From IMG/VR virus record IMGVR_UViG_3300024339_000085, positions 1-23,503 of that record: 23,503 nt of DNA; one strand, written 5' to 3'. The notes beneath the pieces were generated by a model. That model ran no database searches. It saw nothing but the letters and a program-made list of their open reading frames with translations, and was not told the origin of the DNA. The DNA is from a virus. Shown here piece by piece: positions 6,620-12,646 of the stretch (position 1 is the first letter of the stretch; each line of letters opens with the position of its first letter). A program made the translations under genes and the position numbers.

Positions 6620-6877
6620 ATGGAAAATATTACAGATAATGTTTTAATCAGATTGGAAAAAAAACTGGATTATATCATTGAAAAGGGATTATTGGCAGAA
6701 AAAAAAGAAGATAAAATTTTAACTGCTGGTGAAATCCTGGCTGCGTTAAATGTGAGTTCTTATGGATCATTTTTGAACCGGAAAGAAAAATTAATTGAAT
6801 TTGGGATGTTTAAAAATGGGCATTGGCGCATGAGATCAACAGATTTGGAACGATATTTAAATGCTAAACAAAAATAA
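6620..6877 (+). CDS. Small HTH DNA-binding protein (Cro/excisionase-like)
   Basis: The first gene rightward of the control region, 85 residues. Residues 1-30 are a charged helix (LIRLEKKLDYIIEKGLLAEK). Residues about 33-83 look like a small winged helix: KILTAGEILAALNVSSYGSF (HTH), then EFGMFKNGHWRMRSTDLERYL, where the wing and final helix recall excisionase/MerR-type domains. As the first early gene opposite the repressor, it could be the Cro-like switch or the excisionase partner of the integrase. The order fits either. Confidence 0.65.
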   Translation: MENITDNVLIRLEKKLDYIIEKGLLAEKKEDKILTAGEILAALNVSSYGSFLNRKEKLIEFGMFKNGHWRMRSTDLERYLNAKQK

Positions 6878-6884
6878 TTTTATT

Positions 6885-7130
6885 ATGAAATCTTTAATGA
6901 CAATTAACCAACTTTTGGATGAAATTAATGAATTAAAAATTGATTCCATAACCCCAGCAATTGGGAAAATCCGCCAAAACTTAATAAACCATAAAAAAGA
7001 AAGCGCAAAAGGTGGTTTAATAAAAGTGGACCAAACCCATTCAATTATGTTATTAATATCACATGCTAAATTAATGTCTATGGACATTAAAAGAATAGCG
7101 ATTGAAACCGCTGCGCACACATATAATTAA
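6885..7130 (+). CDS. Early protein of unknown function
   Basis: The start is taken as the ATG at 6885, 7 bases after the previous stop; an ATG at 6861 would overlap the previous gene and add eight Asn/Lys-rich residues. The 81-residue product is mostly helical and basic (LMTINQLLDEINELKIDSI, IRQNLINHKKES, IKRIAIETAAHTY). It has no membrane helix, signal or recognised motif. Position in the early operon between two HTH proteins suggests a role in early control or host takeover, but nothing specific can be said. Confidence 0.55.
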   Translation: MKSLMTINQLLDEINELKIDSITPAIGKIRQNLINHKKESAKGGLIKVDQTHSIMLLISHAKLMSMDIKRIAIETAAHTYN

Positions 7131-7142
7131 TAAATCTGTATT

Positions 7143-7349
7143 ATGCAAAAAAGAACACAAAATGATTTAATTATTGATGCTTTGGAAGATGGGAATAAAT
7201 TAACCGGGCTGGATATTTTTACCCGTTTTAACTGCATTTCTTACAAAGATCGTATTTGGGAATTAAGAAAACAAGGTTATGCGATCAAAACAGAATGGAT
7301 TAAAACCAAATCCGGAAAAAGAGTTGCACTATATTCTGTAAATAATTAA
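7143..7349 (+). CDS. Winged-helix protein (HTH_39-like)
   Basis: A 68-residue protein that is a single small winged HTH. The pattern LIIDALEDGNKLTGLDIFTR, then FNCISYKDRIWELRKQGYAI and KTEWIKTKSGKRVALY matches the phage HTH_39-type domain: helix, a turn ending in a recognition helix with IxELRxxGxxI, and a beta wing. Such proteins occur in early operons of many phages. It could regulate the replication genes or assist initiation. It is followed 2 bases later by the DnaA-like gene. Confidence 0.75.
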   Translation: MQKRTQNDLIIDALEDGNKLTGLDIFTRFNCISYKDRIWELRKQGYAIKTEWIKTKSGKRVALYSVNN

Positions 7350-7351
7350 AT

Positions 7352-7690
7352 ATGCCAGGAATAGTTTACTTAAATACATTTATGAATGTATTAGAATCCG
7401 CGCCAAAACTGCAAAAAACTTTTAATGTTAGCCGGGATAATATACTGTCAAAAAAACGAACCAGGAAAATTGTAATGATCAGACATATTTTAATGTATTT
7501 GGAGCACAAAGAACATTATAGAGAATGGGAGCAGCCCGGTTGGTCCATTATTGGGAAATATTATAACCGCCATCATTGCTCAATTATGCATGCGACAAAG
7601 GTTGTTGAAAATGAAATCAAACATTACCCGGATTTTAAATTGCTAGTTGATGAAATCCAGCAAATAATTTGGGGTGAAATAAGATATTAA
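7352..7690 (+). CDS. Stand-alone DnaA domain IV-like DNA-binding protein
   Basis: The 112-residue product matches the C-terminal DNA-binding domain of DnaA and little else. Residues about 34-55 (KKRTRKIVMIRHILMYLEHK) correspond to its first long helix (usually RQxAMYL). Residues 67-84 (IIGKYYNRHHCSIMHATK) correspond to the signature IGxxFgxRDHSTVxHA that reads the DnaA box. There is no AAA+ ATPase domain or Walker motif, so it cannot form the usual ATP-dependent oligomer. It lies directly before the O-like initiator, so it may bind origin or host DnaA boxes and help or redirect initiation; a transcription factor is the alternative. Confidence 0.8.
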   Translation: MPGIVYLNTFMNVLESAPKLQKTFNVSRDNILSKKRTRKIVMIRHILMYLEHKEHYREWEQPGWSIIGKYYNRHHCSIMHATKVVENEIKHYPDFKLLVDEIQQIIWGEIRY

Positions 7691-7711
7691 TAAAATTAAG
7701 ATTGTAATAAT

Positions 7712-8494
7712 ATGGGAAAAAGATTTATTGATACCGAAATGTTTAAAGATACATTTATTAGGGGCTTGGAAGCCCCTTTAAAGCCCCTTTGGGTGTACCT
7801 TTTTTGTGATTGTAATGCCGCGGGAATTTGGAATGTTGAAATGGATGTTGCCAAATTGCGCTGCGGGATCAATATTGATTATCCGGATGATAAAATTTTA
7901 GCTGCATTTGAAAGTAAAATTATGTTAATTGCGGATGGTGAAAAATGGTTTATCCCCAGCTTTGTTAAAATCCAATATAACAATGAATTAAGGACCAATA
8001 ACCCAGCATTAAAAAAGGTAATAAAAGAGTTGGATTTTTATGGTTTATTAACTGAAATTGATGATGAAACTTTTACTTTAAAACAAAGCCCCTTTGAAGC
8101 CCCTTTAAAGCCCCTTTTGTATTTAAAAAAAGGTAGTAAGGAAGAAGAAAAAGAAAAGGAAAAGGAAGAAGAAAAGGAAAAAGAAAAAGAAAATAAAAAA
8201 GAAAAAGAAAAAGTTTTAATAATGCCATTTACATCTGATAATTTTATTCACCATTGGCAGCTTTGGAAAAATTACCGGAAAGAAATGGGAAAGAAAAAAT
8301 ATCAAATAATTGGTGAACAATCAGCATTATCATCATTATCAAAAAAGAGTGATGGTAATGAAAACACAGCGGTTAATATAATCAACCAATCAATGGCAAA
8401 TGGTTGGCTGGGGTTTTTTGAACTTAAACAAAAAAATGATCATGGAACAACAACTGATTTACTTAAAAGAACATTACAAAGAATTAACAGTTAA
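7712..8494 (+). CDS. Replication initiator, lambda O-like, with internal iterons
   Basis: Three parts are visible in 260 residues. About 1-125 (RFIDTEMFKDTFIRGL, LWVYLFCDCNAAGIWNV) match the winged-helix N-domain of Bacteroidetes phage replication proteins. About 142-167 is a Lys/Glu-only linker from a purine-only DNA tract. About 172-240 (WQLWKNYRKEMGKKKYQI, NIINQSMANGWLGFFEL) resemble the C-terminal domain of DnaT/O-type proteins that recruit the helicase or loader. The peptide EAPLKPL occurs twice (20-26 and 129-135), encoded by identical GC-rich iterons. Initiator plus internal repeats mirrors lambda gene O with its origin. The 3' end overlaps the next gene by 53 bases. Confidence 0.75.
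   Translation: MGKRFIDTEMFKDTFIRGLEAPLKPLWVYLFCDCNAAGIWNVEMDVAKLRCGINIDYPDDKILAAFESKIMLIADGEKWFIPSFVKIQYNNELRTNNPALKKVIKELDFYGLLTEIDDETFTLKQSPFEAPLKPLLYLKKGSKEEEKEKEKEEEKEKEKENKKEKEKVLIMPFTSDNFIHHWQLWKNYRKEMGKKKYQIIGEQSALSSLSKKSDGNENTAVNIINQSMANGWLGFFELKQKNDHGTTTDLLKRTLQRINS
7760..8213. other. Candidate replication origin inside the initiator gene
   Basis: Five direct copies of the 11-bp iteron RAAGCCCCTTT lie in the gene: 7769-7779, 7780-7790, 8085-8095, 8096-8106 and 8107-8117. One inverted copy at 7760-7767 makes a palindrome (AGGGGCTT-GG-AAGCCCCT). The iterons stand out as GC-rich in AT-rich DNA. The second cluster is followed 20 bp on by a purine-only tract (8138-8213, one T at 8194) that should melt or bend easily. 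Iterons next to an easily melted tract inside the initiator gene is the lambda ori arrangement. No experimental support is visible from sequence. Confidence 0.55.
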
Positions 8495-9035
8495 AAATGC
8501 CGGCAAATTAAGTAAGCGGGCAACTAGCTTGATGGAAGTTTGGGAATCTAATGAACTATCATTTGCTCAAATAAAATTATTACGCGGTGAAAAAGAAGTA
8601 AAATCAATTTTAGCGGTTGAAATTGCAATTATGGTTGATCTGTTAAAGGCTGATGTCCAGGATCGGCAAATGATTTACATGGTTGAAATCATTTTAAAAG
8701 ATTTTTATCATTACACAATCAGCGATTTAACGGCATTAACATCCAGGTTGGCAAAAAATAATCCATACGGCAAACCGGTGCTGCAAAATATTTTGCATGA
8801 ATTAAATCAATATTCTGTTGAAAAAGATGAATTTGCTGTTACCCAAAGAATAAAAGAGTGCAGCAAACATAAAATTGAACATCCAAATGAAGATAAATTT
8901 TTTAAGATGTACCAAAGATTAAAAAATAAAACTAAAAAACCCGAAATGGACCAAAAACAAAAAGACCAAATTGCGATAAAAGAAAACCAGGTTAAAATTG
9001 AAGAAATGAAAAAACTTTATGGAATCAATATTTGA
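8442..9035 (+). CDS. Putative replication accessory protein in the helicase-loader position
   Basis: The start taken is the ATG at 8442 (MEQQLIYLKEHYKELTV), so the first 53 bases are shared with the initiator gene in another frame. The 197-residue product is helical. A core at about 75-140 (QMIYMVEIILKDFYHYTISD, AKNNPYGKPVLQNILHELNQ) resembles a domain seen in Bacteroidetes mobile elements, possibly the DUF6633 type (from memory). A charged coiled-coil tail (about 165-195) follows. There is no Walker A motif, so it is not a DnaC-type AAA+ loader. Its place after the O-like gene is that of lambda P, which also lacks ATPase activity; a loader role is inference. Confidence 0.55.
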   Translation: MEQQLIYLKEHYKELTVKNAGKLSKRATSLMEVWESNELSFAQIKLLRGEKEVKSILAVEIAIMVDLLKADVQDRQMIYMVEIILKDFYHYTISDLTALTSRLAKNNPYGKPVLQNILHELNQYSVEKDEFAVTQRIKECSKHKIEHPNEDKFFKMYQRLKNKTKKPEMDQKQKDQIAIKENQVKIEEMKKLYGINI

Positions 9036-9288
9036 ATGGGAAATGGTAATTAATGCAAAGGATTGTGATTGGGATGGAAAAGAATTAAAATATGTGATGA
9101 GTACAAATTTTACAAAATGGTTTTTAGGAAATATAAAAAATGAAGGATACCCAAACCAAATCAGCGTACAAGGTAAAACATTAAAAAAGTTTAAACGCGT
9201 TGGTTTATCTTTTGGGTATGATTTATATGTAAATGGTGAATGGTTGTTAAAAATATATAACAGAAAGAATGAAGAAAAAGATGGATAA
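9019..9288 (+). CDS. Small early protein of unknown function
   Basis: An 89-residue protein whose ATG lies 17 bases inside the preceding gene. It contains alternating polar and aromatic stretches (FEWEMVINAKDCDWDGKEL, YDLYVNGEWLLKIYNRK) suggesting a small alpha/beta or beta fold, and no membrane segment or known motif. Tight overlap on both sides shows it belongs to the replication operon. No function can be assigned. Confidence 0.6.
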   Translation: MESIFEWEMVINAKDCDWDGKELKYVMSTNFTKWFLGNIKNEGYPNQISVQGKTLKKFKRVGLSFGYDLYVNGEWLLKIYNRKNEEKDG

Positions 9289-9802
9289 TATAATGGTTGA
9301 CATTGAAACTTTGGGTAACAAATCCAATTCTGTAATATTATCAATAGCAGCTGTTTATTTTGATTTGCAAACTGGGAAAACGGGAAAAGAATTTACAACA
9401 AATATTGATATTCAAAGCTGTTTGGATGCTGGTTTAAAAATTGATGCAGATACTGTTAAATGGTGGTTATCTCAAAATGAACAAGCCAGGGAAAAAATAT
9501 TATGTAATGATGCACCATTATTGATTGCCGGTTTAAAAAACTTTGGAAGATTTTTAAATTCTGATGCATTTGTTTGGGGTAATTCAGCGCGATTTGATTT
9601 GGGTATTTTAGAAAATGCATACCAAGCATTTAACATTAATATCCCCTGGAAATGGCATAGGGAAATGGATGTGCGAACATTGGCACTATTATATCCAAAA
9701 ACGAAATCATCAATTGATTTTATTGGATTAAAACATTATCCGATTGATGACTGTAAACATCAAATAAAATATTTGTGCGAAATATATAATCAACTTAATT
9801 AA
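9281..9802 (+). CDS. DEDDh 3'-5' exonuclease (RNase T / Exo VIII-like)
   Basis: The start taken is the ATG at 9281, giving MDNIMVDIETLG as usual for the family; an ATG four codons upstream is possible. The 173-residue product carries all DEDDh residues: D7-x-E9 (VDIETLG), D106 (SARFDLGIL), H152 and D157 (KHYPIDDCKHQ). WWLSQNEQAR at 61-70 and WGNSARFD at 99-106 are typical of the phage 3' exoribonuclease/Exo VIII branch. The reaction is metal-dependent removal of nucleotides from 3' ends of RNA or single-stranded DNA. Placement with an SSB-like gene suggests recombination or replication support, but an RNA substrate is equally possible. Confidence 0.88.
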   Translation: MDNIMVDIETLGNKSNSVILSIAAVYFDLQTGKTGKEFTTNIDIQSCLDAGLKIDADTVKWWLSQNEQAREKILCNDAPLLIAGLKNFGRFLNSDAFVWGNSARFDLGILENAYQAFNINIPWKWHREMDVRTLALLYPKTKSSIDFIGLKHYPIDDCKHQIKYLCEIYNQLN

Positions 9803-9813
9803 AATTTAATACA

Positions 9814-10083
9814 ATGAGTAAATTATTAAAAGGATCAATTGATCTAAATAAAATTAATGAATCAGTAGTTTTTAAAGGTGCTAAAGGTGCTAAATATATT
9901 AATGTTGATATATGGATAAATGAAGATGCTGATAATTATGGGAATCATGCCGGTATAAAACAATCAACAAATGATGGTGAAAGTTTTAAAAGCCATTATA
10001 TTGGAAATGCAAAAAAAAGTTTTGGATGGGCTGATGTTGTTGAAAATGAAAAACCAAGTGATTCAAAACCATTGCCATTTTAA
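9814..10083 (+). CDS. Putative single-stranded DNA-binding-like protein
   Basis: An 89-residue protein with a small beta-rich body: SIDLNKINESVVFKGAKGAK, YINVDIWINEDADNYGNHAG, then SHYIGNAKKSF. A charged tail ends in SDSKPLPF. Many similar small proteins occur in Bacteroidetes phages beside replication nucleases. The body is compatible with an OB fold. The terminal PLPF after an acidic stretch (ENEKPSD) recalls the DDDIPF tip by which SSB recruits partners. I infer an SSB-like function; a direct family match could not be checked. It is followed one base later by the HNH gene. Confidence 0.5.
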   Translation: MSKLLKGSIDLNKINESVVFKGAKGAKYINVDIWINEDADNYGNHAGIKQSTNDGESFKSHYIGNAKKSFGWADVVENEKPSDSKPLPF

Positions 10084-10084
10084 T

Positions 10085-10417
10085 ATGCCAATATTTCCAA
10101 AATCAAAAAAAAGATCATGGGTTGCTGAAAACAAACCCCAGGTTGGGCGAAAGGTAACAAACCCATTTTATCACACAACACCCTGGCGCAAATTTAGAAA
10201 TGCATACATAAAAGAAAATCCCCTTTGTGTAGATTGTTATTTAAATGATAAAATTAAACCTGGGAAGGTGGTGGACCACATTAAACAGATCAACCGGGTT
10301 GATGCTTATAATACGGAATTTGGATATTATGGTGATCCATTAAGTGAATCAAATGTTCAAACATTATGTACCCATCACCATGCGATTAAAAGTGGAAAAG
10401 AAAGGTGGAATAAATGA
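10085..10417 (+). CDS. HNH endonuclease (phage packaging-associated type)
   Basis: The start taken is the ATG at 10085, one base after the preceding stop, giving 110 residues. Motifs are FYHTTPWRKFRNAYIKENP, a first Cys pair (LCVDC), the HNH core VVDHIKQI, an Asn (SESNVQ) and a second zinc pair LCTHHHAIKS. This is the small HNH type normally found just upstream of terminase genes in HK97-like phages, where it helps terminase cut cos DNA (HK97 gp74 family). Here a recombinase gene separates it from the terminases. Its stop overlaps the next start (ATGA). Confidence 0.85.
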   Translation: MPIFPKSKKRSWVAENKPQVGRKVTNPFYHTTPWRKFRNAYIKENPLCVDCYLNDKIKPGKVVDHIKQINRVDAYNTEFGYYGDPLSESNVQTLCTHHHAIKSGKERWNK

Positions 10418-11331
10418 AACATGCTTTGGATGATTTAATAAATCTGTTTATCCAGGAAAAAGATGTATCAAAAATTTCATTGGTCCAATATTCATTTGGG
10501 TTAAATAAATTTTATAAATGGGCGGTTAATGAAAATAAATTATTGACAGGGTTAACAACAGCCGACATGATCAAATATAAAAGATATTTATCTGAATTAA
10601 AATATACACATTTAACAATCAGTAATTATTTGGGATCGGTTAGGTTGTTTTATAAATGGGTTGAACTAAATGAATTTGGAAATGATATTACTAAAACATT
10701 GCGGATCAACAAAAATTATTCAACATTTAGAAAAAAATCATTAAACATTAATCAATCAGTAAAGTTTTTAAAACAATTTAACACAAAAACATTAATGGGC
10801 AAAAGAAATTTTGCCATTGCAAATTTACTTTTACGGAATGGATTACGAGAAATTGAAGTTGCCCGGATGGATGTTGAAGATGTATTTGAATATAATGATC
10901 GCTGGGCAATTAGGTTGCAAAGAAAAGGGAGAAGCGGGAAGGATGATGTATTGCCATTGAGTGAAAAAGCAAAAGAAGCCATTGAAGATTATTTATTGCA
11001 CAGAAACACAGATTTCCAGGATAGCAGCCCGCTATTTGTTAGCTTATCAAAAGCGAATAAATACAAAAGAATCTCAACACATTTTATCAGCGTTATGATT
11101 AAACAAAAGCTAATCCAGGCGGGTATTGTTGGCAAAATGTTTACTGCCCATTCATTGCGCCATACATGTGCAACATTATTAATTGCTGATGGGCATTCTG
11201 AATATAGTGTAAAAACTTTCATGGGGCATAGAAATTTTACATCAACCCAAATTTATACAAGACAAAAAGAAACTGAAATGATATTTAATAACAGCCCGGC
11301 AAAACTGTTGGATGAGATGATAAGTAATTAA
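10414..11331 (+). CDS. Second tyrosine recombinase (XerC/D-like)
   Basis: A 305-residue XerC/D-sized protein without an arm-binding domain. About 1-95 is the SAM-like core-binding domain (SLVQYSFGLNKFYKWAV). About 120-300 is the catalytic domain with the complete set: R145 (NGLREIEVARM), K171 (RKGRSGKDD), H246-x-x-R249 (HSLRHTCAT), H272 (MGHRNFTST) and nucleophile Y281. The start overlaps the HNH stop (ATGA), so it is co-expressed in the replication/packaging operon rather than with the lysogeny genes. Possible roles are dimer resolution of circular genomes, DNA inversion, or the real integration reaction. Confidence 0.9.
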   Translation: MKHALDDLINLFIQEKDVSKISLVQYSFGLNKFYKWAVNENKLLTGLTTADMIKYKRYLSELKYTHLTISNYLGSVRLFYKWVELNEFGNDITKTLRINKNYSTFRKKSLNINQSVKFLKQFNTKTLMGKRNFAIANLLLRNGLREIEVARMDVEDVFEYNDRWAIRLQRKGRSGKDDVLPLSEKAKEAIEDYLLHRNTDFQDSSPLFVSLSKANKYKRISTHFISVMIKQKLIQAGIVGKMFTAHSLRHTCATLLIADGHSEYSVKTFMGHRNFTSTQIYTRQKETEMIFNNSPAKLLDEMISN

Positions 11332-11527
11332 TCAACTAATTTAATGAGTTATAGCGTTTTTAATGCTTTTTTAGTAGATAACAAATTGATTGATATGATG
11401 TTAATAATAAAAAATGGTGGCTAACAGACTGAAAATTATTTATATGGGTAGGGGGTTTAAAAAATTTGAAAGATTGATCTAGTAATCGGTTGCCAAGCCT
11501 TTTTTATATACATGCAAAAATACCAAA
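11332..11527. other. Non-coding gap before the terminases, possible cos region
   Basis: A 196-bp stretch without a convincing gene; a 26-codon frame at 11344-11424 has little support. It includes a G-rich patch (GGGTAGGGGG at 11446-11455) and ends in TTGCCAAGCC followed by six T. In HK97-like phages the cohesive-end site commonly lies just upstream of the small terminase gene, so this is the natural place for cos. No clear promoter or hairpin was seen. Confidence 0.3.
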
Positions 11528-11986
11528 ATGACCAAAGGAAGAAAACCGATACCAACAGCGATTAAAAAAATAAGGGGTACAAATCAACCATGCCGGACCA
11601 ATAAAAATGAAATAAATATTGATCCGGTTATAAAGTTGCCGCCAGCCCCAGGTTGGTTCAGTAAAACATCTAAAAAAATATATAAACAAAAGGGGCAACA
11701 GTTGCAATTACTGGGAGTATTAACACCATTGGATTTTGAACTGTTTATTTCATTTTGCCAAGAATATGGAAATTATATTGATACATCAATTGAACTTTCA
11801 AAAGTGCCGCACAATGCAGCATTATCTGATCAAAGTGAAATGGTATTTTTAAGAATAGCAAAAATAAATAAGATCTCATGGGAAAGAAGTAAATCAATTG
11901 CTGCTGAATTTGGGTTTACACCATCAGCCAGGGCAAAAATGATATTGCCGGAAAAAGAAAATAATAATGATAATGATTTTGATTAA
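11528..11986 (+). CDS. terS: Terminase small subunit (P27 family)
   Basis: The 152-residue product follows the P27-type small terminase pattern: N-terminal KGRKPIPTAIKKIRGTNQPC, a Pro-rich bridge LPPAPGWFSKTSKKIY, the central helices around LGVLTPLDFELFISFCQEYG, and the C-terminal AAEFGFTPSARAKM. The small subunit forms a ring that recognises the packaging site and positions the large subunit. The acidic, Asn-rich end (ENNNDNDFD) is ordinary. It overlaps the next gene by one base (TAATG); in most relatives the large subunit follows directly, whereas here an HNH gene intervenes. Confidence 0.88.
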   Translation: MTKGRKPIPTAIKKIRGTNQPCRTNKNEINIDPVIKLPPAPGWFSKTSKKIYKQKGQQLQLLGVLTPLDFELFISFCQEYGNYIDTSIELSKVPHNAALSDQSEMVFLRIAKINKISWERSKSIAAEFGFTPSARAKMILPEKENNNDNDFD

Positions 11987-12576
11987 TGGGAGCAAGAAAT
12001 TTAGTTGATTATAAAGCTGGCAAAACAATATTAGAATGTGGAATGAATGTAAACAAAAGAAAAAAGATGCTGAAAACTACTTTAAGTCAAATTGCTGATT
12101 ATTGGATTATCAACAATGAGATAGATGAAACACAATTGAATTTTGATTGGTCAGATGCCCATACTCATTGTTGGAATTGTGGCGATAATAAATACAGAAA
12201 ATCAAAAAAAAATTCATTGCAAAGGTGTCATATAATACCACACTCGCTAAATGGGAATGACATACCCAGCAATTATGTTTTATTATGTAAAGAATGCCAC
12301 GCAGAAGCACCCAATACATCTAATCCACATAATATGTGGGAATGGATAAAATCTAACTATATACCATTTTCTTTTAATGATACATATAAAATAAGAAAAG
12401 CACTTGTGATGTTTGAGCAAAAAGAAGGGTATAGCTTTTTTGATAAGGAGATAAATATAGAAGATTTAGACACGGCTATTAAGTCAGAAATGTGTAAAAT
12501 TAGTACACACGGAAATAAAATTAATGTAGTTACATATTATTATATGTTTAAAAATATTATTAGGAATTACACATAA
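11986..12576 (+). CDS. HNH endonuclease inserted between terminase genes
   Basis: A 196-residue protein. The HNH/zinc core is at about 60-115: HCWNCGDNKYRKS, LQRCHIIPHSLNGNDIPSNY, VLLCKECHAEAP, then NMWEWIKSNY, giving CxxC, C-H-I-I-P-H, N and CxxC-H. The flanks have no known domain. It separates terS from terL, which normally adjoin. By eye it contains no GATC or CCWGG sites although neighbouring phage genes have many, and it uses more TCT and GAG codons, so it looks like a later arrival. A stand-alone homing endonuclease is likely; a restriction-type or packaging nuclease is possible. Confidence 0.8.
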   Translation: MGARNLVDYKAGKTILECGMNVNKRKKMLKTTLSQIADYWIINNEIDETQLNFDWSDAHTHCWNCGDNKYRKSKKNSLQRCHIIPHSLNGNDIPSNYVLLCKECHAEAPNTSNPHNMWEWIKSNYIPFSFNDTYKIRKALVMFEQKEGYSFFDKEINIEDLDTAIKSEMCKISTHGNKINVVTYYYMFKNIIRNYT

Positions 12577-12580
12577 CATT

Positions 12581-12646
12581 ATGGGATTTAAAAAAGGAAA
12601 TAAATTTGGTAAAAGAAGTATTTATATATTTTTAAAAGCATTATAA
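12581..12646 (+). CDS. Mini-ORF (21 residues) coupled to terL, possible gene remnant
   Basis: Reads MGFKKGNKFGKRSIYIFLKA, ending in a stop that overlaps the terL start (TAATG). The FKKGNKFGK start resembles the beginning of some phage nuclease-associated or small terminase-like proteins that continue GRP, so it may be the truncated head of a gene lost at the HNH insertion edge. It could also be a leader peptide for terL. Too short to be sure. Confidence 0.3.
   Translation: MGFKKGNKFGKRSIYIFLKAL

Noticed and set aside
8138-8213. Repeated GAAAAG units taken as a CRISPR or tandem repeat array
   Set aside because: It has no spacers; it is an in-frame Lys/Glu linker and purine tract of the initiator gene.
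8919-9344. 141-codon open frame on the - strand
   Set aside because: It is very Phe/Ser/Tyr-rich, as expected for the reverse of Lys/Glu-rich genes, and covers three recognised + strand genes.
11344-11424. 26-codon frame in the pre-terminase gap
   Set aside because: It is short, has no recognisable features, and lies where a cos site is expected.
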